From JAABUE01 sp037440925 (lineage in GTDB: Bacteria > Chloroflexota > Anaerolineae > Anaerolineales > Villigracilaceae): a stretch of DNA of 64,000 bases. The DNA lies in contig JBBITF010000012.1 in assembly GCA_037440925.1 (NCBI GenBank), forward strand, positions 1 to 64,000, in the 5' to 3' direction. The translations under genes and the position numbers were made by a program. Under the pieces are notes generated by a model. The model was not told where the DNA came from. It ran no database searches and worked only from the letters and a program-made list of their open reading frames with translations. Below are positions 1 to 8,432 of this stretch, in pieces; the first letter of the stretch is position 1; each line of letters starts with the position of its first letter.

Positions 1-306
1 AAAAAATGGCGGCTTGGACACCGCTGGCTTGGATTGCTTCTGCTGGCTTGGATTGCCAAATCCAAGCCCCTTGCTGGCGGAGCGCTCGAAAGCATTTACC
101 CAAACTTACATCTCTCCCCTCGGGAGCCCCTTTCGGGGATGATAAGGGGCTGGGGGCGATGCCCTAAGCATGTCGAAAGGTGAGGGTAGGTAGGCAGTTA
201 CAAAAAATCTGCGTTTATCCGTGTGAATCGGCGTCCCGCTTTTGGAATGGACGGCAGCGAATTAACCATTACCTTCCAATCCATGTGTGTTATCTGGGTT
301 GCTCTC
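1..306. other. Intergenic region with repeats, no gene seen
   Basis: No coding region is supported here. It holds a 15-bp direct repeat (gctggcttggattgc at 23-37 and 42-56) that runs into a perfect hairpin at 45-68, followed by a stretch around 112-190 (ctctcccctcggga, then ggtgagggtaggtagg) of the low-information kind that recurs between genes elsewhere in this window. It lies downstream of the minus-strand dehydratase. Confidence 0.6.
45..68. repeat. Perfect hairpin, dispersed unit A copy 1
   Basis: Arms ggcttggatt (45-54) and aatccaagcc (59-68) pair over 10 bp around the loop gcca. The inner 18 bases ttggattgccaaatccaa recur exactly, in reverse complement, in the hairpin at 38355-38378; a degraded relative lies near 51292-51314. 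No T-tract follows, so a mobile or REP-like unit is likelier than a classical terminator. Confidence 0.7.
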
Positions 307-1248
307 TTACCACGGCAGCCTCTCCAAATCCACGTTCCCGCCGCTCAGGATGACGCCCACCCGCAAACCGTCTAAGTGAGCCTTGCCCTCCCACAGCACC
401 GCGACGGCGACTGCCGCCGAAGGCTCGATGACGATCTTGGCGCGCTCCCACACGAAGCGCATGGCGGCCACAATGCCCGCCTCGCTGACCGTGACAATCT
501 GCTCTACGTGTTGACGAATGACGCCGAAGGTGCGTTCGCTCAATGAAGTCAACAGGCCGTCTGCTATCGTGCGCGGATTCATCGAAGGCAAGACGCGTCC
601 GGCCTGCAGCGAACGGTAGGCGTCGTTTGCCAACTCCGGCTCGCCCGCCAGCACCCGCACGCGCGGCGCGAGTCCCCTGGCAGCCAGGGCCGTGCCGCTC
701 AACAGCCCGCCGCCGCCCACCGGCGCAATGATTACATCTAAGTCGGGGACCTCCTCCAACAATTCCAATGCCGCCGTGCCTTGTCCGGCGATGACGCGCT
801 CATCATCGTAGGGATGCACCATCTCGGCCCCGCTCTCTGCGCGCACCTGTTCCAGCGCCCTTTCGCGCGCCTCCAGCGTCGGCGCGCAGAACGTGATCTG
901 CCCGCCATATCCGGCCACCGCCGCCTTCTTCACTGCCGGGGCATTCTCTGGCATCACGATAAAGGCCGGAACGCCGCGCAGACGAGCCGCCAGCGCCAGC
1001 GCCTGGGCGTGGTTGCCCGAAGAATGCGTACACACCCCGTGCGCCGCCTGCGCCTCGTCCAGCGAAAAGACCGCATTGCACGCTCCCCTGAACTTGAACG
1101 CCCCCACTTTTTGCAGGTTTTCGCATTTCAAGAAAACGCGCGCCCCCACCTGACGGTCCAAACTCTCGCAGGTCAGCACCGGCGTGTGGTGCGCATACGG
1201 ACGGATGCGCTCCGCCGCCTGGCGGATGTCGGTCAATGTCACGCTCAT
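307..1248 (-). CDS. Threonine/serine dehydratase (PLP fold-type II)
   Basis: Deaminates threonine or serine to the 2-oxo acid, or may racemise serine; cytoplasmic. From the ATG at 1248 the protein has 313 residues. The PLP-binding lysine is Lys52 in the FKFRGA motif, the substrate loop HSSGNH is at 75-80 and the phosphate-binding GGGG at 178-181. There is no C-terminal ACT domain, so it resembles the short catabolic TdcB or serine-racemase type, not feedback-regulated biosynthetic IlvA. The start is set by gaggtgaa just upstream; the longer frame to 1296 adds 16 unconserved residues. It stands alone, divergent from moeA. The exact substrate cannot be told from sequence. Confidence 0.88.
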   Translation of the reverse strand: MSVTLTDIRQAAERIRPYAHHTPVLTCESLDRQVGARVFLKCENLQKVGAFKFRGACNAVFSLDEAQAAHGVCTHSSGNHAQALALAARLRGVPAFIVMPENAPAVKKAAVAGYGGQITFCAPTLEARERALEQVRAESGAEMVHPYDDERVIAGQGTAALELLEEVPDLDVIIAPVGGGGLLSGTALAARGLAPRVRVLAGEPELANDAYRSLQAGRVLPSMNPRTIADGLLTSLSERTFGVIRQHVEQIVTVSEAGIVAAMRFVWERAKIVIEPSAAVAVAVLWEGKAHLDGLRVGVILSGGNVDLERLPW

Positions 1249-1335
1249 GGGTTCACCTCGCACGAATTGTATCACCCAGGATAGGCAAATTGCCAATTTA
1301 TCCTACCTGCCAGCAAGCCCATGCCCGAAAAAAAG

Positions 1336-1341
1336 TATAAT
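1336..1341 (+). promoter_or_regulatory. -10 box giving a leaderless moeA transcript
   Basis: A consensus tataat ends 6 nt before the ATG at 1348, with no Shine-Dalgarno between, so transcription would begin at or next to the start codon. No convincing -35 hexamer is seen at the right distance, so this rests on the -10 box and its spacing. Confidence 0.5.
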
Positions 1342-1347
1342 AGCCGC

Positions 1348-3369
1348 ATGACCGTCTACCTCCACGACATCCCCATGCCCGAAGCCCAGGCGCGCCTGGA
1401 AACCGCCCTGCGTGAAGCCGGATTGTGGCGCACCCTGGGCGTCGAAAACATCCCGCTGGACGAAGGCGCGCTGGGGCGCACGCTGGCCGGGCCGCTGTGG
1501 GCGCGCACCTCCTCGCCGCACTATCATGCCTCGGCGATGGATGGATTTGCCGTCCGCGCAAGCGACACAGCCGGCGCCGGACCGGCGACCCCCATTACGC
1601 TGCGCGCTGGACGCCTGGGCGCGCTTCGAGACGACGCTCAAGCCTGCTACCTCGACACGGGCGACCCCCTGCCCCCCGGCTTTGATTCCGTCATCCCCAT
1701 CGAAAACACCGAGGCGCTCGATGAAAACGGCGACGTAACGGACAACCTGCGCAACCCGGCTGCCATCCGCATCCGCGCCGCCGTCGCCCCGTGGACGCAC
1801 GTCCGCCCGCTGGGAGAAGATATCGTCGCCACCGAACTGGTCTTGCCGGCCGGCCGCGTACTGCGGCCGGTAGACCTGGGCGCCATCGCCGCCGCAGGGT
1901 ACGCCGAAATCAGTGTAGCGCGCAAGCCGCGCGTCGCCATCCTGCCCACCGGCAGCGAACTGGTGCCGCTCGGCGCGCCCCTGAAACCCGGCGACATCCT
2001 GGAATACAACTCGCTGGTGATGGCCGCGCAAGTGACCGAGATGGGCGGGCGGCCCACCCGCTTCCCCATCACCCCCGACGACTTCGACCTGATCTGCGCC
2101 CGCGTGCAAGAGGCCGCGCAGGACCACGACCTGGTGCTGCTCAACGCCGGCTCCTCGGCCGGCGCAGAAGACTTCTCGGCGCGCGTGGTCGAAAAACTGG
2201 GGACGCTGCTGGTGCATGGCGTTGCGGTCCGTCCCGGACATCCGGTCATTATGGGTATGCTCAATCGTCAATCGTCAATCGTCAATCGTAAATCAAAAGT
2301 CCCCATCATCGGCGTCCCCGGCTACCCGGTCTCTGCTGCGCTCACGGTGGAACTGTTCGTCGAGCCGCTGCTGGCGCGTTGGCTGGGCCGGCCGCCCACA
2401 GAATTACCGCTCGAAAGCGCCCAGATCACCCGCAAACTGGTCTCGCCGGGCGGCGACGATGACTACGTGCGCGTGGTAGCCGGGCGCGTGGGCGACAAAC
2501 TGCTGGCCGCGCCGCTTTCGCGCGGGGCGGGCGTCATCACCTCCCTGGTGCGCGCCGATGGGCTGGTGCTGGTGCCGCGCGGCTCGCAAGGCCTGGAAGC
2601 CGGTGAAACCGTGAAGGTGCGCCTGTATCGTCCACGCGCTGACCTCGACCGCACCCTGTTCTGTATTGGCTCCCACGATATGACCCTCGACCTGATGGCG
2701 CAATTTTTGTCGGAGCGCGGGCGGCGGCTGGTTTCGGCCAACGTCGGTTCGCAGGGCGGGCTGGTAGCCTTACGGCGTGGCGAGGCGCACCTGGCCGGGT
2801 CGCATTTGCTCGACCCACAGACGGGAGAATACAATCTTTCATATATCCGTCAATACCTGCCAGGAGTCAAAGTTAAGGTAGTCACGCTGGTTGGACGACA
2901 GCAGGGGTTGATGGTGAGGAAAGGAAACCCAAAGGGCATAAAAAGCCTGGAGGACCTGGGCAGGCCGGGGGGTGGGAAAGAGGCGGAAACCGTCCGCTTC
3001 GTCAACCGCCAGCGCGGAGCCGGCACGCGCGTCCTGTTGGATTATCATTTGACCTTAAAAGGGATAGCCGCCCAGGACATTATCGGCTACAATCAAGAAG
3101 AATATACTCATTTGGCTGTGGCAGCGGCGATTGCTTCGGGCCGCGCGGATTGCGGGCTGGGCATCCCGGCCGCAGCCAAAGCGCTCGACCTGGATTTCAT
3201 CCCGCTGTTTCAGGAACGCTATGATTTGGTCATTCCCAAACAATACGCTGAGAGCGACTTGCTACAGCCGCTGTTCGACTTGCTGGCAGAGGCAGACTTC
3301 CGCGCTGCGGTGACGTCTCTGCCGGGATATGACGTGAACGTAATGGGGAATCTTGTTTTGGAGGAGTAA
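1348..3369 (+). CDS. moeA: MoeA molybdopterin molybdenumtransferase fused to PBP-like domain
   Basis: Residues 1-430 are MoeA, which inserts molybdate into adenylylated molybdopterin. Seen: SAMDGFAV (62-69), TGDPLPPG (104-111), TGSEL (201-205), GSSAGAEDF (268-276) and GVPGYPVSA (322-330). Residues about 436-673 form a periplasmic-binding-protein-like domain, which in other MoeA fusions is thought to bind molybdate or a related ligand; there is no signal peptide, so it acts in the cytoplasm. Residues about 306-316 are encoded by four tandem tcaatcg units and look like an insertion in a conserved loop. The start at 1348 is preferred over 1321 because it follows the -10 box and MTVYLHDIP matches where the domain begins. 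A receiver protein follows after 3 nt. No molybdoenzyme is seen in the window. Confidence 0.88.
   Translation: MTVYLHDIPMPEAQARLETALREAGLWRTLGVENIPLDEGALGRTLAGPLWARTSSPHYHASAMDGFAVRASDTAGAGPATPITLRAGRLGALRDDAQACYLDTGDPLPPGFDSVIPIENTEALDENGDVTDNLRNPAAIRIRAAVAPWTHVRPLGEDIVATELVLPAGRVLRPVDLGAIAAAGYAEISVARKPRVAILPTGSELVPLGAPLKPGDILEYNSLVMAAQVTEMGGRPTRFPITPDDFDLICARVQEAAQDHDLVLLNAGSSAGAEDFSARVVEKLGTLLVHGVAVRPGHPVIMGMLNRQSSIVNRKSKVPIIGVPGYPVSAALTVELFVEPLLARWLGRPPTELPLESAQITRKLVSPGGDDDYVRVVAGRVGDKLLAAPLSRGAGVITSLVRADGLVLVPRGSQGLEAGETVKVRLYRPRADLDRTLFCIGSHDMTLDLMAQFLSERGRRLVSANVGSQGGLVALRRGEAHLAGSHLLDPQTGEYNLSYIRQYLPGVKVKVVTLVGRQQGLMVRKGNPKGIKSLEDLGRPGGGKEAETVRFVNRQRGAGTRVLLDYHLTLKGIAAQDIIGYNQEEYTHLAVAAAIASGRADCGLGIPAAAKALDLDFIPLFQERYDLVIPKQYAESDLLQPLFDLLAEADFRAAVTSLPGYDVNVMGNLVLEE
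2261..2288 (+). repeat. (tcaatcg)x4 heptamer repeat inside moeA
   Basis: Four perfect copies of tcaatcg, then a degenerate taaatc. Because 7 is not a multiple of 3 the units are read in different frames, yet the total keeps moeA open. It encodes residues with no counterpart in the conserved MoeA loop between HPVIMG and VPIIGVPG. Confidence 0.85.
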
Positions 3370-3372
3370 GTT

Positions 3373-3738
3373 ATGTCTACGGCCTTGATCATTGACGACA
3401 ACCGCCAAACGGCGGATGCCTTGCAACAAATGTTGAATGTATTGGATATAGAGGCGCGCGTGGCGTACGGCTCCAGCCCGGCCATTTCGCTGTTGCAGGC
3501 TATGGTGCCGCGCGTGATCCTGCTGGATATCAACATGCCGGGCGTGGACGGCTTCGAGGTGCTGGCGTTCCTGCGCCGGGAGCCGCGCCTGGCAAGTGTG
3601 CCGGTGATCGTGATCACCTCCGACGATCAGCCGGAGACGCGCCAGCGCGTGTTGAAGGGCGGCGCCTCGGCCATCATCATCAAGCCTGCCACGCTAGATG
3701 CGCTGGAAAGCGCCTTGAAAAACGCAAAGATTTTGTAG
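3373..3738 (+). CDS. Stand-alone response-regulator receiver protein
   Basis: A CheY-like receiver domain and nothing else (121 residues). The acidic pocket Asp8/Asp9, phosphoacceptor Asp52 in LLDINMPG, Thr82 and Lys104 are all in place, so it should accept a phosphoryl group. It has no output domain and must signal by protein contact or act as a phosphate sink. It begins 3 nt after moeA and is followed by a strong terminator, so the two are probably co-transcribed. No histidine kinase lies in the window, so its partner is unknown. Confidence 0.9.
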   Translation: MSTALIIDDNRQTADALQQMLNVLDIEARVAYGSSPAISLLQAMVPRVILLDINMPGVDGFEVLAFLRREPRLASVPVIVITSDDQPETRQRVLKGGASAIIIKPATLDALESALKNAKIL

Positions 3739-3772
3739 AGATTTTGTAAGCATTCAGAGGCTGAGAACGTCT

Positions 3773-3814
3773 AAAAAGCCGGGCAGCAACAAAGTTGTCA
3801 TCCCCGGCTTTTTT
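3773..3814 (+). terminator. Rho-independent terminator after moeA and receiver gene
   Basis: Arms aaaaagccggg (3773-3783) and cccggcttttt (3803-3813) form an 11-bp stem, with a smaller acaa/ttgt stem inside the loop, followed by a T-run. It works on paper in both directions but lies between two plus-strand units. Confidence 0.88.
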
Positions 3815-3865
3815 GCGCCTGGGATGCGCCTTTTGCCCGCCATACTCTTTGCTCTGGAGGTTCCT

Positions 3866-4330
3866 ATGCCTTTATCGAGCGGTATTCCCGCCCCTGATTT
3901 TGAATTGCTCGACGATGCCGGCACGCCGAGACGTTTGTCCGATTTTCGCGGTCGGCCGGTAGTGTTGTACTTTTACCCCAAAGACGATACGCCCGGCTGC
4001 ACAACCGAGGCTTGCGCCTTCCGCGACGATTACTCGGCTTACGAGCAAGCCGGGGTGACCATCCTGGGCGTCAGCCCCGATACGGTCAAGGCGCACGCCA
4101 AGTTCAAAGCCAAATACAATTTGCCGTTCCCATTGCTGGCCGATGTGGAGCATACAGTCTGCGAGTTGTACGACGTGTGGGCCTTGAAGAAGTTCATGGG
4201 GCGCGAGTACATGGGCGTGCTGCGTACCACCTTCCTGCTTGATGCAAACGGTCAAATTGTAAAAGTCTTCGAGGATGTGAAGCCGGCCGGTCACAGCGCC
4301 GAGGTGCTGTCGGCGTTAGGCGCGGCCTAG
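3866..4330 (+). CDS. bcp: Thiol peroxidase, BCP/PrxQ type
   Basis: Reduces hydrogen peroxide and organic peroxides with thioredoxin-type donors in the cytoplasm. The 154-residue protein has peroxidatic Cys45 in TPGCTTEAC and resolving Cys50, the spacing of E. coli Bcp, so an atypical intramolecular disulfide is expected. The start at 3866 has ggagg at the right distance; the frame from 3824 adds residues that overlap the terminator region. It sits alone between a terminator and the cytochrome oxidase block, which fits a role in defence against respiratory peroxide, though no shared promoter is seen. Confidence 0.93.
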   Translation: MPLSSGIPAPDFELLDDAGTPRRLSDFRGRPVVLYFYPKDDTPGCTTEACAFRDDYSAYEQAGVTILGVSPDTVKAHAKFKAKYNLPFPLLADVEHTVCELYDVWALKKFMGREYMGVLRTTFLLDANGQIVKVFEDVKPAGHSAEVLSALGAA

Positions 4331-4408
4331 GCCCCGGCGTGTTTGACGGCAAGGCGGCCACAAAGCGGCCATTTTTATATGAAATTTCTAAGAAATCCTT
4401 TTTGTTTC

Positions 4409-4436
4409 TTGATTATATGATAAAATAGGGTAAATT
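4409..4436 (+). promoter_or_regulatory. Candidate promoter of the cytochrome oxidase block
   Basis: ttgatt (4409-4414), a 16-nt spacer and taaatt (4431-4436) lie in the only AT-rich patch upstream of ctaC. This gives a leader of about 95 nt. No known regulator site was recognised. Confidence 0.45.
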
Positions 4437-4538
4437 TAGCGTGTTACAGATGCGAGTATGTCACTTTAGGGTTGGGGTTTTCGATGGGCCGGCTTGCCCG
4501 GCCGTCTACGCTATGCTTCCTTGTTCAGGAGAATGTGT

Positions 4539-5543
4539 ATGCGCCATTTTGTGATCGTAGCGATCCTGGTCTTGGTGATGTCTACGTTGACATACCTTGG
4601 GCTGGACTCTTCCGGGTTGCTGCCTGTGCAGGCCAGCGAACAGGCTGTCCCTGTAGATTGGCTTTTCAATCTGCAATTCATCACTATCTCATTCCTGTTT
4701 TCCCTGATTATCGTGCCGTTGGTCTACAGCCTGGTTGTGTTCCGACGCCGGCCGGGGGAGACGGGGGACGGTAAACACTTCGAGGGCAACACTGCGCTCG
4801 AAATCACCTGGACTGCCATCCCACTTTTCATCGTGATGGGATTTGCCTACCTGGGCGCGTACAGCCTGGGCGAAACCCGCCGCGTGGACCCGCAGGCGAT
4901 GGTGGTCAACGTCACTGCCCAGCAATTCGCCTGGACGTTCGAATACCCGGATACGGGTGTGGTTTCCAGCGTGCTGTACCTGCCGGAGGGCAAACAGGCG
5001 CTGCTCAAGATGACTTCGCGGGATGTGATCCACAGTTTCTGGGTGCCGGAGTTCCGCATCAAGCAGGACATCCTGCCGGGACGCACGACCGAATACCGCA
5101 TCACCCCCACGCGGGTAGGCGACTACAAGTTGCGCTGTGCGGAATTGTGTGGAACCAGTCATGCCTATATGCTGGCGGATGTGAAAGTGGTCTCGCGGGC
5201 CGATTTCGACGCCTGGATGGCCGCCCGCGCTGAAGAAGCCCGCGCAGCGGCGGATACCCCCGAAGGGCGCGGCAAGACGCTTGTCACGCAGAACGGCTGC
5301 CTGGGCTGTCACTCGCTGGACGGCACGCGCGGCACCGGCCCGACCTGGTTCGGGCTGTACGGTTCACAGGTATCGCTCTCGGATGGTACGACGGTCACGG
5401 CAGATGAGGCCTTCATCGCGGAATCGATCTTGCAGCCGCAGGCCAAATTCGTGGCCGGCTACGAGACCATCCAGATGCCTGTCTACCAGTTCACGGACGA
5501 GCAGATTGCAGACATCATCGCTTTCATCAAGACGGTGAAATAG
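4539..5543 (+). CDS. ctaC: Cytochrome c oxidase subunit II with fused cytochrome c (caa3 type)
   Basis: Accepts electrons from cytochrome c or directly through its own haem and passes them via CuA to subunit I. The 334 residues start with a signal/anchor, then a two-helix membrane hairpin (about 40-110). CuA ligands are His165, Cys200, Cys204, His208 and Met211. A C-terminal cytochrome c domain has CLGCH at 254-258, with Met313 the likely sixth haem ligand. The start at 4539 has aggaga in front; ATGs at 4494 and 4533 fit less well. ctaD follows after 11 nt. The fused haem marks a caa3-type oxidase. Confidence 0.94.
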   Translation: MRHFVIVAILVLVMSTLTYLGLDSSGLLPVQASEQAVPVDWLFNLQFITISFLFSLIIVPLVYSLVVFRRRPGETGDGKHFEGNTALEITWTAIPLFIVMGFAYLGAYSLGETRRVDPQAMVVNVTAQQFAWTFEYPDTGVVSSVLYLPEGKQALLKMTSRDVIHSFWVPEFRIKQDILPGRTTEYRITPTRVGDYKLRCAELCGTSHAYMLADVKVVSRADFDAWMAARAEEARAAADTPEGRGKTLVTQNGCLGCHSLDGTRGTGPTWFGLYGSQVSLSDGTTVTADEAFIAESILQPQAKFVAGYETIQMPVYQFTDEQIADIIAFIKTVK

Positions 5544-5554
5544 CAGGAGGATTT

Positions 5555-7597
5555 ATGAAAAACATGAAACCCGTTTGGCGCGGCCTGGTCTTGCTGGCCT
5601 TAGGAGGCGCGCTCGGTTATTTTCTCGGTTTGGGGCTGGATGCGCTGGTCTCAGGGAGCGCCAATTTCACCGCGCCGCTGGCCGGTTTTTTCTCCCTGGT
5701 CGTCTCTGTGACCGGCTTCTTCTTTGGGCTGGTGGGCTATCGCGGCGTGACGCGCGGCCTGGTCTTCCAGATCATCGGCACGCTGGCCGGCGGCTTCTTC
5801 GTGACCGGCCTGCGCGCCCTGATGGGGCTGAAGACTTTCGGCCCGTTCTTCTTCACGGAACCGGCCTGGGTGGTTGGCGGGCTGGTCGGCACGTTGTCCT
5901 TCCTGGCAGGCGTGGGCGCGCTGACGGATTGGTTCAAGTGGGCGCTGGGCGAGTCCACGCCGGAGCATCATACCGACGAACCCGGCTGGCAAAAATATTT
6001 CAACGTCTCGCTCGACCACAAAGTCATCGGCGTTCAATACACCATCACCTCCATTGCCGTCCTGGGTTTTGGCGGCATCTTTGCGCTCATCTTCCGCACC
6101 GAGTTGGCCGCTTCGCAGTTGCAGTTCCTGACTACCACCTTCCAGGCCTTCGACCAGAACGGCCTGCAATTCTACAATACCTTGATGAGCCTGCACGGGA
6201 TGTTGATGATTGTGTCCATCCTGCTGGGCATTGCGGGCGTGATGAACTACCTGATCCCGATGCTGATCGGCGCGCAGGACATGGCCTTCCCGCGCCTGAA
6301 CGCCTTCTCTTTCTGGATCGCGGTCCCGGCGGCGGTGCTGCTGCTCTCGGCGCTCTTCCTGGGCGGCTTCGACACCGGCTGGACCGGCTACCCGCCGCTC
6401 TCCACCCGTTCCCCGCTGGGCGTGCAGATGTTCTTCCTGGGTGTGTTCATTGCCGGTTGGTCGTCCATCCTGGGCGCGCTCAACCTGATCGCCACAGTGG
6501 CGCGGATGCGCGCGCGCGGCATGACTGCCTTCCGCTTGCCCATTTTTGCCTGGGCCGCCATCGCTACCTCGATCATCTCGCTGACTGCCACGCAGTTGAT
6601 CGGCCTGTCGTTCCAATTGGTGATGTTCCAGCGCCTGCTGGGGATGGGCTTCTTCGACCCGGCCAAAGGCGGCAATCCGGTGCTGTTCCAGCATTTGTTC
6701 TGGTTCTATTCACACCCGGCGGTGTACGTCTTCGTGCTGCCCGGCCTGGGCGTGATCTCGGAACTGCTGCCGGTCTTCGTCCGCAAGCCGTTGTTCGGCT
6801 ACCGTTGGGTTGCCATGTCGTCGCTGGGTATTGCGCTGGTGGGCTTCCTGGTGTGGGCGCATCACATGTTCACCTCCGGCATGAACGAGTACCTGCGCGT
6901 GCCGTTCATGTACAGCACCCTGCTGGTGGCGGTGCCGACCGGCGTCAAGTTCTTCTCGTGGGTGGCGACCTTGTGGCAGGGCAAGATCAGCACGCCGACG
7001 CCGATGTTGTTCGTGCTGGGCGGGATCGTCGTCTTCCTGATGGGCGGTCTTTCTGGACCTCCGAATGCTACCGTTTCGACCGACCTGCACCTGCACGACA
7101 CGTACTTCATCGTCGGTCACTTCCATGACACCATGTTCGGCGGCTATATCTTCCCGTTCTTTGCCGCCATCTACTACTGGTTCCCCAAAGCGACCGGCCG
7201 CCGCATGAGCGAGAAACTGGGCAAACTGCACTTCTGGTTGATGACGCCCTCCTTCCTGGTGCTGACCTTCGCCATGATGCGCGTCGGCTTGCTGGGTATG
7301 CGCCGCCGCATTGCGGACTATGACCCTGCGCTGGGCTTCGATCTGTCGCACTTGATTATGACGGTGGCAGCCTACCTGATCTTTACCTCGGTTGTCATCT
7401 TCCTGTACAACTTCTTCCACAGTATGAAGCACGGCGAGCAGGCCGAGGGCAACCTGTGGAACTCGCGCTCGCCGGAGTGGCAGGTGCCTTCCCCGATGCC
7501 GGTGCATAATTACGACCACGCCTTTCAGGTGGTCGGTGAGCCTTACGACTACGGTCTCGAAGGCTCGAAGTACGTCGAATTCATCAAGCATAAATAG
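5555..7597 (+). CDS. ctaD: Cytochrome c oxidase subunit I, A2 type, N-terminally extended
   Basis: Catalytic subunit that reduces O2 to water and pumps protons. Low-spin haem ligands are His214 and His524, high-spin ligand His522, CuB ligands His387, His436 and His437, and cross-linked Tyr391. The helix VI motif reads YSHPAVY, not GHPEVY: the Tyr-Ser pair replacing the D-channel glutamate defines A2-type haem-copper oxidases. The canonical subunit starts near residue 145 (EPGWQKYF). The first 140 residues carry about four extra hydrophobic helices of unknown role. gcaggagg precedes the ATG. Confidence 0.95.
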   Translation: MKNMKPVWRGLVLLALGGALGYFLGLGLDALVSGSANFTAPLAGFFSLVVSVTGFFFGLVGYRGVTRGLVFQIIGTLAGGFFVTGLRALMGLKTFGPFFFTEPAWVVGGLVGTLSFLAGVGALTDWFKWALGESTPEHHTDEPGWQKYFNVSLDHKVIGVQYTITSIAVLGFGGIFALIFRTELAASQLQFLTTTFQAFDQNGLQFYNTLMSLHGMLMIVSILLGIAGVMNYLIPMLIGAQDMAFPRLNAFSFWIAVPAAVLLLSALFLGGFDTGWTGYPPLSTRSPLGVQMFFLGVFIAGWSSILGALNLIATVARMRARGMTAFRLPIFAWAAIATSIISLTATQLIGLSFQLVMFQRLLGMGFFDPAKGGNPVLFQHLFWFYSHPAVYVFVLPGLGVISELLPVFVRKPLFGYRWVAMSSLGIALVGFLVWAHHMFTSGMNEYLRVPFMYSTLLVAVPTGVKFFSWVATLWQGKISTPTPMLFVLGGIVVFLMGGLSGPPNATVSTDLHLHDTYFIVGHFHDTMFGGYIFPFFAAIYYWFPKATGRRMSEKLGKLHFWLMTPSFLVLTFAMMRVGLLGMRRRIADYDPALGFDLSHLIMTVAAYLIFTSVVIFLYNFFHSMKHGEQAEGNLWNSRSPEWQVPSPMPVHNYDHAFQVVGEPYDYGLEGSKYVEFIKHK

Positions 7598-7614
7598 GGA
7601 AGAGGGATTCTTTC

Positions 7615-8379
7615 ATGGCACACACGGATCAAAAGACTGCTCTCAACCAGGGCGCTATCATCTTCATTTTCCTGGCGGTGTTGACCGCGTTAGAGTTCTT
7701 CATTGCGGTTGCGATGGATGCGGTGGCGCTGCTGATCCTGGTGGCGCTGGTCAAGGCTGGGCTGGTGGTTTATTACTACATGCACATCTATCGCCTGAAC
7801 GACGAAGACGGCGATGACCACGAAACGTACGCCTACAAGACCGGCACCAACCGCGTCGGCTTGTGGTTGTTCCTGCTGTCGGATGCCTTTGTCTTCGGCG
7901 GGCTGGCGGTAGCGCGCTTCAACCTGCTGGGGCTGACCCGTCCGCACTTGAGCCAGGAACTCGGCCTGCTGGTGACGGCGGTGCTGCTGGTGTCTTCGTT
8001 TTTCATGAACCGCGCCGAGGTTTCGATGGAGCACGGCGACCGCAGGGGCTTTCTGGTCAGCACGGCGATCACGCTCTTGTTGGGCGTCGCTTTCCTGGCG
8101 GGCGTGGTGGGCGTGGAGTGGCCGGGCGCCATCCACGAGGGTGTCACGCCTTCGAGCAGCGCAGCCGGGGCGATCTTCTTCATGATGACCGGGATGCACG
8201 CTTTCCACGTGTTGACGGGCGTCATCTTCCTGCTGGTCATCCTGCGCAACGGCGCGCGCGGCCTGTACAGCGCCGAAAAGCACTGGGGCGTGGAAGCGGC
8301 TACGGTCTATTGGCATTTCGTGGACGTGGTGTGGATCTTCTTCTACCCGGCGTTGTATTTGATTGGTTCGGCCATTTGA
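7615..8379 (+). CDS. ctaE: Fused oxidase subunits IV and III (CtaF-CtaE)
   Basis: Residues 1-75 hold a CtaF/COX4-like unit with hydrophobic helices ending in VYYYMHIYRL; residues about 82-254 are a five-helix COX3 unit with the conserved MHAFHVLTG and YWHFVDVVWIFFYPALY motifs. Subunit III stabilises subunit I and its proton uptake. Joining the small subunit IV to III in one chain is unusual but seen in some lineages. gaagaggg lies upstream. It ends the structural part of the oxidase operon, and a strong hairpin follows at once. Confidence 0.9.
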   Translation: MAHTDQKTALNQGAIIFIFLAVLTALEFFIAVAMDAVALLILVALVKAGLVVYYYMHIYRLNDEDGDDHETYAYKTGTNRVGLWLFLLSDAFVFGGLAVARFNLLGLTRPHLSQELGLLVTAVLLVSSFFMNRAEVSMEHGDRRGFLVSTAITLLLGVAFLAGVVGVEWPGAIHEGVTPSSSAAGAIFFMMTGMHAFHVLTGVIFLLVILRNGARGLYSAEKHWGVEAATVYWHFVDVVWIFFYPALYLIGSAI

Positions 8380-8385
8380 GTTGAG

Positions 8386-8416
8386 GACCCTAAAGGTTTG
8401 GGAAACCTTTAGGGTC
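8386..8416 (+). terminator. 14-bp hairpin between oxidase subunit and assembly genes
   Basis: Arms gaccctaaaggttt (8386-8399) and aaacctttagggtc (8403-8416) are perfectly complementary around a ggg loop. The following bases (tcttatcg) are not a clear T-tract. It may be a partial terminator or an mRNA processing/stability hairpin that sets a higher level for structural subunits than for assembly factors. Confidence 0.65.
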
Positions 8417-8432
8417 TCTTATCGAGGGACGC

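Noticed and set aside
2261..2294. CRISPR-like array in moeA
   Set aside because: Contiguous 7-bp units without spacers, inside a gene; no cas genes in the window.
4350..4372. Terminator after bcp (gcggccacaaagcggccattttt)
   Set aside because: The two gcggcca copies are direct, not inverted; only a 4-bp stem forms.
5575..7128. 517-residue open frame inside ctaD
   Set aside because: Same-strand shifted shadow; Arg/Pro/Gly-rich composition typical of out-of-frame reading of GC-rich DNA.
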